Origin: Desulfuromonadaceae bacterium GWC2_58_13
GTDB lineage: Bacteria > Desulfobacterota > Desulfuromonadia > Desulfuromonadales > Trichloromonadaceae
Direction: 5' to 3'
Length of the DNA: 7,544 bases
Assembly (NCBI GenBank): GCA_001825565.1
Contig: MHXM01000156.1
Coordinates: 16,391-23,934 of the forward strand
Below the pieces are notes generated by a model. It worked only from the letters and a program-made list of their open reading frames with translations, was not told where the DNA came from and did no database searches. The translations under genes were made by a program, and so were the position numbers. Positions 1 through 6,213 of this stretch are shown here, piece after piece; position 1 is the stretch's first letter, and each line of letters starts with the position of its first letter.

Positions 1-35
1 TCGAAAAGATGCAGGCGAGGTTTCTCGTCGCTCAT
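1..35 (-). CDS. Start of the third gene of the leftward operon (first 11 codons only; possibly GCS2-like ligase)
   Basis: Reading leftward, an ATG at 35-33 opens a frame beginning MSDEKPRLHLF that runs off the left edge. It overlaps the stop codon of the ATP-grasp gene in an ATGA arrangement (4 bases), and a strong ribosome binding site, AGGGAGG, lies about 8 bases upstream inside that gene. The start and the translational coupling are therefore well supported. The product cannot be established from 11 residues. From memory, glutamate-cysteine-ligase-like (GCS2) proteins that follow RLAN/ATP-grasp genes often begin with a similar 'LHLFEGYGIELEY' stretch, so a GCS2-type carboxylate-amine ligase is my best guess. 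That is an inference from context, not something visible here. Confidence 0.6.
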   Translation of the reverse strand, partial: MSDEKPRLHLF

Positions 36-1525
36 GTCGCGAGCCTCCCTTTTTTCTTGTCGACCCGCTGCATCAGTACCTGCATGACCCGGCGATACAG
101 CTCGTCTTTGAGGCATTGGTCTTCGATCCCGCCGTCGACGTTGGGGTTGTCGTTGACCTCGATCACGTACACCTTGCGCCCCACTTGTTTCAGATCGACG
201 CCGTACAGGCTGTTGCCGATCAGGTTGGCGGCCTTCAGAGCGGCGCGGAGGACCTGGGACGGTACTGCTTCGAGGGGCAGGGTCTCGAAATTGCCTTCCT
301 CGAACTTGCCGCTGCCGCCGTCATGCTTGAGGATCTGCCAGTGCTGCTCGACCATGTAGTACTTGCAGGCGAACAGCAGCTGGCGGTCGAGGACGCCGAT
401 GCGCCAGTCGTAGTCGGTCGGCATGAACTCCTGGGCGATGATCAACTCCGATTTTTGCAGCAGACCCTGCACTGCCTTGCGGTAGTCGGGCGCGGTTTCC
501 ACCTTGACCACCCCCTGCGAGAAGGAGCTGTCCGGCTGCTTGAGAATGCAGGGAAGACCGAGTTCGGTCAATACCGCCTCGTGGTTGCCGCGGTGGATGA
601 TGCGGGTGCGCGGGGCGGCGATGCCGTGGCGTTCGAGCAGTTCGGCGAGAAACACCTTGTTGGTGCACTTGAGGATCGAGTCGGGATCGTCCATTACTAC
701 CAGCCCCTCGGCTTCGGCCCGGCGGGCGAAACGGTAGGTGTGATGGTTGACGTTGGTCGTTTCCCGGATGAACAGGGCGTCGAACTCGGCCAATCGACCG
801 AAATCCTCGCGACCGATCATCTCGACGCTGAAGCCGATTTTTTCGGCGGCCCGGGTGAAACGCCGGAGCGCCTGGGGGTTGGAAGGCGGCTCCGCTTCGT
901 GTTCGTCGATCAGAATCGCCAGATCGTAACGACCCGCCGGTTTGTGGCTGCCACGGTGACGGTGGCCCCGGAAATACCCCTGAGCCATGGCGACGGCGAA
1001 CTCCCGGTGGTGTTCCGGGATGTCGCTGCCGGCCAGTGGAGAGATGTTCTGCAGCTGCCATTTGCCATTTTTTTCGCTGTGGACGAACTGGGCCCGCAAA
1101 AACGGAGCCTGAAAGAGGTGAAACAGTTGTTGGCTCAACGAGTCGTAGCGCTTGGCCAGATTATGACCGAAATAGATGCTCAATATGAATTCCCGCGACA
1201 GGATCGGCCGCAGGTTTTTCTGGATCAGGCGATCCAGTTCATCCGATACGTGGCGGATGATGTGGTGGGATTTGAGGTCCTGCATCGCCGTAACCCCCGG
1301 TAGTGGGCGATGACCGCGCGCGGCGGCCAGCAGCGAAACGTAATATCCCAAACTCTGATAACGGTAGGACCGGCAAAGGTTGAAGACCTTGGCGCCGCGC
1401 ATGGCCAAAAAACGAGGCTCGGCCAGATAGGCGCGGGCCGCGACCAGTTCGGCCTCCTCGATTTTCAAAGGCCAGGCGGACGGATCATCGACGATGATCA
1501 GAAGGTTTTTTTCCGGATTCGTCAT
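32..1525 (-). CDS. RimK-type ATP-grasp ligase with N-terminal RLAN-like domain
   Basis: A 497-residue cytoplasmic protein expected to use ATP to activate a carboxylate as acyl phosphate and join it to an amine, as RimK does when it adds glutamate to ribosomal protein S6. About residues 1-190 resemble the RLAN domain (RimK-like ATP-grasp N-terminal). The pre-ATP-grasp region starts near residue 200 (DLAILIDEHE), and the ATP-grasp fold follows to about 465. Visible motifs are a nucleotide-binding lysine in CILKQPDSSFSQG (about K329), QEF with DWRIG (about 365-377), YGVDLK (D444) and the metal-binding end VIEVNDNPN (E456, N458). The start at 1525 is preferred because GGGAAG lies 5 bases upstream; the frame stays open 12 codons further but without a better site. 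It overlaps the upstream peptidase gene by 41 bases and the next gene by 4. Typical RimK is about 300 residues, so the extra N-terminal domain explains the length. The substrate is unknown. Confidence 0.9.
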   Translation of the reverse strand: MTNPEKNLLIIVDDPSAWPLKIEEAELVAARAYLAEPRFLAMRGAKVFNLCRSYRYQSLGYYVSLLAAARGHRPLPGVTAMQDLKSHHIIRHVSDELDRLIQKNLRPILSREFILSIYFGHNLAKRYDSLSQQLFHLFQAPFLRAQFVHSEKNGKWQLQNISPLAGSDIPEHHREFAVAMAQGYFRGHRHRGSHKPAGRYDLAILIDEHEAEPPSNPQALRRFTRAAEKIGFSVEMIGREDFGRLAEFDALFIRETTNVNHHTYRFARRAEAEGLVVMDDPDSILKCTNKVFLAELLERHGIAAPRTRIIHRGNHEAVLTELGLPCILKQPDSSFSQGVVKVETAPDYRKAVQGLLQKSELIIAQEFMPTDYDWRIGVLDRQLLFACKYYMVEQHWQILKHDGGSGKFEEGNFETLPLEAVPSQVLRAALKAANLIGNSLYGVDLKQVGRKVYVIEVNDNPNVDGGIEDQCLKDELYRRVMQVLMQRVDKKKGRLAT

Positions 1526-2231
1526 GTTTCTTCCCTGGTTTGATGACCAGCAGGTTGGCATCGTAGGTGAGCACTCCCAGCAGGATGGCGCACAGCACCC
1601 GCTCGATGCTCACTTCGTAGATCGGGGTCGCGGCCACCGGGTTGGGCAGCAGCGGATCGGCCACCCGGATGCTGCGCGATTCCTTGTCGTAGCCGCACAG
1701 CACCACGAAATGTCCCGAGGGTTCCCCGCGCACGTCGTCGTAGTCGCATCGGGGGCCGAACTCGCGGGGGGTGCGGTACAGGTAGGTGGCGCTCAGCCCG
1801 GCGATCACCGGAATCTCTTGCTTCAGGTAGCGCCTCATCAGGCTGTGGGTCAAATCCTCGAACTGGAGCTGGCCGCCCAGATCGAGAAATTTCAGGTAGG
1901 CCCGACTGGCGACGTGCAGCTTCGGGTCGTTTTTAACCGCCATCTGCGCCCGCAGCCGTTCGCGGATATCCGGCCCGCCCGGCCGCAGCCAGGTCGGATC
2001 GAACAGTTGCAGTTTGTAGGTGTAGATGACGGCTCGATAGCCGCGCTGCAGGGCGTGGCAGGCGAGCATCACCGCCAGGGTTCCTCCCGCCTCCAGCATG
2101 GTCACCTCCTCGATCACCCGCGGCAAGGGGATCGGGTCGTTATAATAGCGGTAAATCGAATGCAGACAGGTCGGCCCGCAGGTGGTGTCGTCGGGTTGGG
2201 GAAGGATGGAGAAAGGCAGATGGATGTGCAT
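1485..2231 (-). CDS. C39-like papain-fold cysteine peptidase
   Basis: A 248-residue protein with the catalytic layout of C39-type peptidases: oxyanion Gln12 and nucleophile Cys18 in LPQPDDTTCGPTC, general-base His174 in SGHFVVLCGYD, and Asp192 in VADPL. There is no signal peptide, membrane segment or ABC-transporter domain, so it is a free, probably cytoplasmic enzyme, unlike bacteriocin-exporter C39 domains. It is first in the operon and its 3' end overlaps the ATP-grasp gene by 41 bases, so the two likely act on the same pathway. Possible roles are cleaving a leader or releasing a ligated peptide, or acting as an amide-forming transferase. The start at 2231 is chosen because GAGGA lies 6 bases upstream. 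A longer frame from 2258 adds nine residues but has no ribosome binding site. The lysine- and arginine-rich tail (about 20 residues) is encoded within the overlap and looks like a by-product of it. Confidence 0.85.
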   Translation of the reverse strand: MHIHLPFSILPQPDDTTCGPTCLHSIYRYYNDPIPLPRVIEEVTMLEAGGTLAVMLACHALQRGYRAVIYTYKLQLFDPTWLRPGGPDIRERLRAQMAVKNDPKLHVASRAYLKFLDLGGQLQFEDLTHSLMRRYLKQEIPVIAGLSATYLYRTPREFGPRCDYDDVRGEPSGHFVVLCGYDKESRSIRVADPLLPNPVAATPIYEVSIERVLCAILLGVLTYDANLLVIKPGKKHDESGKKPSDHRR

Positions 2232-2443
2232 GGCGGTCCTCGGCCCGATGAAGGGCATGGCATGAGGAAGATGCAGGCGGAAACGGAACCGGACACCAAT
2301 AAATCTAGCAGGAAAACCGGATAATTAAAGCGGAGAGCTGGACAGTTTTGACCCTGATGAGGGGGCGGACCAGGGGAATTGTGTTTTGTACCCACCGGGA
2401 AAGGAAAGCCTGATTCTCTATTTGAGCACCGAGGAAATTTCAG

Positions 2444-2471
2444 TTGCAAAATGATTGGAAGGTGATAATTT
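2444..2471 (+). promoter_or_regulatory. Possible promoter of the SAP/Cys4 gene
   Basis: TTGCAA (2444-2449), a 16-base spacer and TAATTT (2466-2471) preceded by TGA could form a -35 and an extended -10. An overlapping GATAAT (2464-2469) is a better -10 but sits only 14 bases from TTGCAA. The site is AT-rich compared with its surroundings and lies about 30 bases before the start codon at 2502. The rest of the 270-base divergent region (2232-2501) shows no clear leftward promoter for the peptidase operon, although RNA for that operon must start there or nearby. Confidence 0.3.
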
Positions 2472-2501
2472 TATTCGGACAATTTACCTGGGAGGTTTTT
2501 T

Positions 2502-2681
2502 ATGAACATGGATCAGATCAAGGCGGTTGCTAAGGAACGCGGGGTCAAGCCCGGACGTATGAAGAAGACGGAACTGATTCGAGCCATCCAGCAGGCGGAA
2601 GGAAATAATCAGTGTTTTGTTACCGGGCAGGCCGACATTTGTGGGCAGCCGGACTGCCTCTGGAGGGAGGATTGCGACTGA
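2502..2681 (+). CDS. Small SAP-domain protein with four-cysteine tail
   Basis: A 59-residue protein in two parts. Residues 1-33 (MNMDQIKAVAKERGVKPG, then KKTELIRAIQ) match the helix-turn-helix SAP or Rho-N-like pattern, in which two short helices bind nucleic acid. Residues 38-58 carry four cysteines spaced C-x8-C-x4-C-x5-C (C38, C47, C52, C58) in a CF-x-TG...C...CLW-x-x-DC pattern, a likely metal-binding or redox knuckle. A perfect GGAGG lies 6 bases before the ATG. I recall similar very short proteins in Geobacter and Desulfuromonas genomes annotated only as 'SAP domain-containing'. Their function is unknown to me; a small nucleic-acid-binding factor is the natural inference. It reads in the same direction as pgi, 103 bases upstream of it, and no clear terminator separates them, so they may be co-transcribed. 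Confidence 0.85.
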   Translation: MNMDQIKAVAKERGVKPGRMKKTELIRAIQQAEGNNQCFVTGQADICGQPDCLWREDCD

Positions 2682-2784
2682 GGCGAAAATTTTCTTCTTG
2701 CCTTCGACTCTGGGCTCTGTCAGTTATCAAGAGCAGTTTTAATGTTTTAACCGTGCCGCACCTGTAACCTATCGAGGGGGAACG

Positions 2785-4449
2785 ATGGCCAACCTGACCG
2801 ATTTGCCGGCGTGGAAAGCTCTTCATCGCCATCATCGGGAAATCGCCCACCTGCACATGCGGGATCTGTTCGTTAGCGATCCCGATCGCTTTGAAAAATT
2901 TTCCCTGCGATGGCATGAATTCCTGTTTGATTATTCCAAGAACCGGATTAACGACGAGACCATGCCGCTGCTGCTCGATCTGGCTCAGCAGGCCGGACTC
3001 GGCGCCCGGATCGAGGCGATGTTTGCCGGTCAGCGGATCAACCAGACCGAAGACCGGGCGGTGCTGCACGTGGCATTGCGTAACCGCGGCGGGCAGTCGA
3101 TCTTTGTCGACGGGGTCGACGTGATGCCGGGGATCCTGGCGGTACTGGCCAGGATGCGTAGCTTTAGCGAGTCGGTCCGTAGCGGCCAGTGGCGTGGTTT
3201 TACCGGTCGGGCCATCACCGCGGTCGTCAATATCGGCATCGGCGGCTCGGACCTCGGGCCGCTGATGGTCTGCGAAGCTCTCAAACATTACGCCCAGCCC
3301 GGTCTGGCGGTGCATTTCGTCTCCAACGTCGATGCGACCCATCTGGTCGAAACCCTCAAGCGCCTCGACCCCGCAACCACCCTGTTCATCATTGCCTCGA
3401 AAACATTTACCACTCAGGAAACCCTGACCAATGCCTGGTCGGCCCGCCGTTGGTTGACCCAGAACCTCGGCAGCGAGACGGCGGTGGCCCGTCATTTCGT
3501 CGCTCTGTCGACCAATTCCCAAGCGGTGCAGGCATTTGGAATCGACCCGGACAACATGTTCGAGTTCTGGGATTGGGTCGGCGGACGTTATTCCCTGTGG
3601 TCGGCTATCGGCCTGTCGATCGCGCTGTCCGTGGGGATGGACCGCTTCGAGGAGCTGCTTGACGGCGCTTTTGCCGCCGACGAACATTTTCGCAGGGCGC
3701 CTCTGGGAGAAAACATCCCGGTGCTCATGGCTATGCTGGGAATCTGGTACGGCAATTTTTTCGGTGCCGAATCCCATGCGGTGCTTCCTTACGAGCAGTA
3801 CCTGTCCCGCTTTCCCGCCTATCTCCAGCAGGGGGACATGGAGAGCAACGGTAAACGGGTGACGCTGACCGGCGAAGTCGTCGATTATGCCACCGGGCCG
3901 GTCATCTGGGGAGAACCGGGAACCAACGGCCAGCACGCCTTTTACCAATTGATCCATCAGGGGACCCGGCTGGTTCCCTGCGACTTCATCGCCGGGGCTT
4001 CCAGCCTCAATCCCCTCGGCCAGCATCATCCCATTCTGCTGTCCAATTTTTTCGCCCAGACCGAAGCCCTGATGAAAGGAAAGACCGAATCCGAAGCGCG
4101 GCTTGAACTCGACCAGGCCGGCCTGACCCCGGCGGCCGTGGAAAAACTGCTGCCCCACAAGGTTTTTCCCGGGAACCGGCCGACCAACTCGATTGTTTAC
4201 CGCTGCCTGACCCCGCGAACACTCGGTTCGTTGATCGCCATTTACGAACACAAGATATTCGTGCAGGGAGTGATCTGGAACGTCAACTCGTTTGATCAGT
4301 GGGGCGTGGAACTCGGCAAACAACTGGCGAAAACGATTCTGCCCGAACTGGAAAGCGCGAATGCCGTATCGGGTCACGATGCTTCGACCAACGGGCTGAT
4401 AAATTACTGCAAGAGCCTCCGCAAACAGGATAGTGGCCGCAACCCTTGA
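2785..4449 (+). CDS. pgi: Glucose-6-phosphate isomerase
   Basis: A complete 554-residue cytoplasmic enzyme that interconverts glucose 6-phosphate and fructose 6-phosphate in glycolysis and gluconeogenesis. Length and motifs fit the long bacterial PGI family (E. coli about 549). Visible hallmarks are the sugar-phosphate loop NIGIGGSDLGP (from N149), SKTFTTQET (from S205), family signature 1 in DWVGGRYSLWSAIG (from D263), catalytic Glu353 in MESNGKRV, ring-opening His384 in GTNGQHAFYQLIHQG, and signature 2 ending FDQWGVELGK (503-512) with the conserved Lys512. The start has GAGGGGG about 5 bases upstream. No key residue is missing and no frameshift is seen. In an organism that probably does not live on sugars, the enzyme would serve mainly gluconeogenesis and cell-wall or glycogen precursors; that is an inference. 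No terminator is visible after the stop codon, so some read-through into the cytochrome gene is possible. Confidence 0.98.
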   Translation: MANLTDLPAWKALHRHHREIAHLHMRDLFVSDPDRFEKFSLRWHEFLFDYSKNRINDETMPLLLDLAQQAGLGARIEAMFAGQRINQTEDRAVLHVALRNRGGQSIFVDGVDVMPGILAVLARMRSFSESVRSGQWRGFTGRAITAVVNIGIGGSDLGPLMVCEALKHYAQPGLAVHFVSNVDATHLVETLKRLDPATTLFIIASKTFTTQETLTNAWSARRWLTQNLGSETAVARHFVALSTNSQAVQAFGIDPDNMFEFWDWVGGRYSLWSAIGLSIALSVGMDRFEELLDGAFAADEHFRRAPLGENIPVLMAMLGIWYGNFFGAESHAVLPYEQYLSRFPAYLQQGDMESNGKRVTLTGEVVDYATGPVIWGEPGTNGQHAFYQLIHQGTRLVPCDFIAGASSLNPLGQHHPILLSNFFAQTEALMKGKTESEARLELDQAGLTPAAVEKLLPHKVFPGNRPTNSIVYRCLTPRTLGSLIAIYEHKIFVQGVIWNVNSFDQWGVELGKQLAKTILPELESANAVSGHDASTNGLINYCKSLRKQDSGRNP

Positions 4450-4461
4450 CCACGAGAGTTG

Positions 4462-4490
4462 TTGACGTACTTGAGGGATTTTGCTAAATT
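4462..4490 (+). promoter_or_regulatory. Sigma70-type promoter of the cytochrome gene
   Basis: TTGACG (4462-4467), a 17-base spacer and TAAATT (4485-4490), with TGC directly before the -10 (an extended -10). This is the best promoter match in the window and lies 12 bases after the pgi stop codon. Transcription should begin near 4497, giving a leader of about 48 bases before the chosen cytochrome start. It indicates that the cytochrome is expressed independently of pgi. Confidence 0.7.
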
Positions 4491-4544
4491 ACCAGACGGA
4501 CAAAGGTTTTAGTGGATTTAATGTTGTTTTTCAGCGGGGCTCGA

Positions 4545-4865
4545 ATGCAAAGAATCGTCCTTGCCGCATTGTCGGTTTTCGTGTTCGCCATGGCGGCGCA
4601 AGCCGCTGACGTTGGTCCGTCGGTCGTGGTTTTTCCGGGCAAAGGAAAGCTCGGTTCGGTATCTTTCGATCATCGAGCCCATTATGAGCAGGATTCCGAA
4701 TGCGTCCTCTGCCACCATACCGGGGTGAACGAGGGCAAGTGTGCCGATTGCCACGGACCCGATCCCGCCGCTCCTCATATCCAGGATGCCTTCCATCTGC
4801 TCTGCATCGGCTGTCACAAGCATAAAGGTGCTACGGCGGAGTGCGAGGGATGCCACGTTAATTAA
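4545..4865 (+). CDS. Periplasmic tetraheme cytochrome c (c3/c7-like)
   Basis: A 106-residue precursor with a signal peptide: MQR, a hydrophobic stretch to about residue 18, and a likely cut after AQA at residue 20, leaving about 86 residues in the periplasm. Four CXXCH heme motifs follow: CVLCH (53-57), CADCH (66-70), CIGCH (87-91) and CEGCH (100-104). Spare histidines (H43, H46, H58, H78, H84, H93) can supply the distal ligands for bis-His hemes, and FDHRAH resembles the FxHxxH start of class III cytochromes. It should shuttle electrons in the periplasm between inner-membrane and outer or terminal carriers. It has one more heme site than PpcA-type c7 proteins, and all sites are plain CXXCH, unlike Desulfovibrio c3. 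The ATG at 4545 is chosen because GGGG lies 5 bases upstream and the signal peptide begins there. ATG 4521 or GTG 4512 would add 8 or 11 residues in front of it. Confidence 0.93.
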   Translation: MQRIVLAALSVFVFAMAAQAADVGPSVVVFPGKGKLGSVSFDHRAHYEQDSECVLCHHTGVNEGKCADCHGPDPAAPHIQDAFHLLCIGCHKHKGATAECEGCHVN

Positions 4866-4882
4866 ACGATAACGATAATTTA

Positions 4883-4925
4883 AAACGACAACGGCCGGGG
4901 CAATTCGCCCCGGCCGTTGTCGTTT
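4883..4925. terminator. Bidirectional intrinsic terminator
   Basis: A perfect 19-bp inverted repeat (4883-4901 with 4907-4925) around the 5-base loop AATTC, with a GC-rich core and AAAC/GTTT ends. It lies between two genes that face each other, 17 bases after the cytochrome stop and 18 bases before the cvfB stop. Read leftward it is followed by TTTTAAATT, a fair T-rich tail; read rightward only GTTTGATTC follows. It probably stops transcription from both sides, more strongly for the leftward operon. Confidence 0.88.
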
Positions 4926-4943
4926 GATTCATGAAAATTCCGG

Positions 4944-5774
4944 TTACCGGTTCTGTTTCAGACGGATGCCCGTTTTAAGCAGTTCAATCTTTCCGTCCTT
5001 GTACAGACCACCCACCGCTTTCTTGAAGGTTTTCTTGCTCATGCCCATCTGCTCGCGAATGGTTTCGGCGGTACTCTGGTCGTGTAGCGGCAGTTCTCCG
5101 GTTTTTGCCAGCGCCGCCAGAATTTCTTGTTTTGCTTCCTCTACCCCCTCGGCGCCGACCCGGCGCAGGGTGACATCGAGCTTGCCGTCCTCGCGCACCC
5201 GTTTGATGAACCCCGCCAGGCGGCTTCCGCGCTGCTGGCCGCTACGCAGTTCGTCCCGGTAAAGCAAGCCAGTGTACAGGTCGTTGATGATGACCTTGAC
5301 GCCGAGATCGGTGAATGCCCAGATCATCAGGTTGACTTCGTCGCCGTCCTTGAGATCGCCCGGCCCCGGTTCCAGGCATTGGTCGATGCGGGCGGTACCG
5401 ACCACCCGCCCCAGGTTGTCGAGGCAGAGCTTGACCAGGTATTTGCGTCCCAGCTGCATGCGCTCGGGCTGCTCAGAGAAGGGCACCAGCAAATCCTTGT
5501 CCAGGCCCCAGTCGAGAAAAGCGCCGACCTTGCTGAGCTGGGCCACCTTGAGCAGGGCGAATTCGCCGACCTGGGCCAGCGGAGTGCGCCGGGTCGCGGT
5601 GAGTTTGCCGGCGCTCCCCGTGTAGACGAAGACCTCCAGCCGGTCGCCTGTCTTGCTGCCGGCGGGCAATTCCCGGGACGGCAGCAGGATGTCGCCCTGC
5701 GGCGTATGGAAATGGGCGCCGTCGTGGTCGACTTCCGTAATTTTCAGGGTGTTGCAGCGGCCGACGTGGAGCAT
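4944..5774 (-). CDS. cvfB: CvfB/YitL-family S1-domain RNA-binding protein
   Basis: A 276-residue cytoplasmic protein built like CvfB: three S1-like OB folds and a C-terminal winged helix. S1-like 1 covers about residues 1-63. S1-like 2 covers about 68-130 (VGEFALLKV, KVGAFLDWGLDKDLLVP). S1-like 3 covers about 140-205 (DGDEVNLMIWAFTDLGVKV through GKLDVTLR). The winged helix runs from about 212 to 275 (STAETIREQMGMSKKTFKKAVGGLYKDGKIEL). Members bind RNA; in Staphylococcus CvfB affects virulence-gene expression, but its role in deltaproteobacteria is not defined. The ATG at 5774 is preferred because AAAGG lies 6 bases upstream; a TTG nine codons earlier lacks that support and would overlap ppnP. 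It is the second gene of an operon, 20 bases after ppnP, and is closed by the perfect hairpin downstream. The assignment to the family is firm; the function in this organism is not. Confidence 0.9.
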   Translation of the reverse strand: MLHVGRCNTLKITEVDHDGAHFHTPQGDILLPSRELPAGSKTGDRLEVFVYTGSAGKLTATRRTPLAQVGEFALLKVAQLSKVGAFLDWGLDKDLLVPFSEQPERMQLGRKYLVKLCLDNLGRVVGTARIDQCLEPGPGDLKDGDEVNLMIWAFTDLGVKVIINDLYTGLLYRDELRSGQQRGSRLAGFIKRVREDGKLDVTLRRVGAEGVEEAKQEILAALAKTGELPLHDQSTAETIREQMGMSKKTFKKAVGGLYKDGKIELLKTGIRLKQNR

Positions 5775-5794
5775 GGCGGACCTTTCGCGGAGGT

Positions 5795-6124
5795 TCAGCA
5801 AAACGAACAGACGTACTCGGCGATGCCCTCGGCGACTTCGATTTCGAAGAAGGAGTTGCCCGGCACGTCGAACCAGGTTCCGGTGGGAAAACCGATCCAG
5901 TCGCCGTTACCTGCAATGCGCACCCGGCAGGCGCCGGCGATGATTTCCATCCTCTCGGGGACGCCGGTGTTGAATTTGAAGGTGCCGGGATAGATCAGGC
6001 CGAGGGTCTTGCGGCTGCCGTCGGCCAGGGTCAGGCCGTGGCTGACCACCTTGCCGTCGAAGTAGACGTTGGCTTTGCAGGCGACGGTGACGCCGGCGAA
6101 CTGTTCGGGGGCTTGGTAACTCAT
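5795..6124 (-). CDS. ppnP: Pyrimidine/purine nucleoside phosphorylase
   Basis: A 109-residue single-domain cupin-like protein of the PpnP (YaiE, formerly DUF1255) family, which splits purine and pyrimidine nucleosides with phosphate to give the free base and ribose 1-phosphate. Hallmarks seen are the opening ANVYFDGKVVSHGL, then ADGSRKTLGLIYPGTFKFNTG, the strongly conserved PERMEIIAGACRVRI, and FDVPGNSFFEIEV. Length fits the family (about 94-105) with a few extra N-terminal residues. The start is secure: AGGAG lies 7 bases before the ATG. It is the first gene of a two-gene leftward operon with cvfB. A weak promoter-like pair lies about 40-65 bases upstream. The protein ends with VCSFC, where many relatives end near VCHF or similar; this looks like ordinary variation. 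Enzyme identity is from family resemblance. Confidence 0.95.
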   Translation of the reverse strand: MSYQAPEQFAGVTVACKANVYFDGKVVSHGLTLADGSRKTLGLIYPGTFKFNTGVPERMEIIAGACRVRIAGNGDWIGFPTGTWFDVPGNSFFEIEVAEGIAEYVCSFC

Positions 6125-6162
6125 AAAGATCTCCTGAAGGGTGATTTGGTTTCAGTGCCGCT

Positions 6163-6191
6163 GTGTTACCACGGGAGTTTTTAGTCTGCAA
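6163..6191 (-). promoter_or_regulatory. Weak candidate promoter of ppnP-cvfB
   Basis: On the minus strand TTGCAG (6191-6186), a 17-base spacer and TAACAC (6168-6163), preceded by TGG, could act as a -35 and an extended -10. Both boxes match consensus at only about half their positions. It is listed because spacing and distance to ppnP (about 39 bases) are right and no better leftward site is visible nearby. Confidence 0.25.
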
Positions 6192-6213
6192 GAGAATAAT
6201 ACCAACGTGCCAT

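Noticed and set aside
116..1303. A 395-codon plus-strand frame opposite the ATP-grasp gene
   Set aside because: It is the mirror of a well-conserved coding sequence, with no ribosome binding site and no recognisable domain. The same applies to the plus-strand frames at 1494-2324 and 5127-5993.
2231..2258. The longer peptidase start at 2258
   Set aside because: It has no Shine-Dalgarno sequence, while the ATG at 2231 has GAGGA at good spacing and places the catalytic Cys at the usual distance from the N-terminus.
2232..2501. A leftward promoter for the peptidase operon
   Set aside because: A TTTAAT-like -10 is present on the minus strand near 2325, but no acceptable -35 lies 15-19 bases upstream, so no site is called.
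2685..2694. GAAAATTTTC palindrome after the SAP gene as a terminator or operator
   Set aside because: It has no loop, no GC-rich stem and no T-run. A 10-base AT palindrome is easily expected by chance.
2620..4377. A 585-codon open frame antisense to pgi, longer than pgi itself
   Set aside because: pgi has every catalytic residue and both family signatures. The antisense frame has a low-complexity H/G/Q/R-rich composition typical of shadows in GC-rich DNA, and matches no family I know.
4512..4544. GTG 4512 or ATG 4521 as the cytochrome start
   Set aside because: Either would put extra residues in front of a textbook signal peptide that begins at 4545 with its own GGGG site. Not fully excluded.
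5775..5801. TTG 5801 as the cvfB start
   Set aside because: It would overlap ppnP and lacks a good ribosome binding site; the ATG at 5774 has AAAGG 6 bases upstream.
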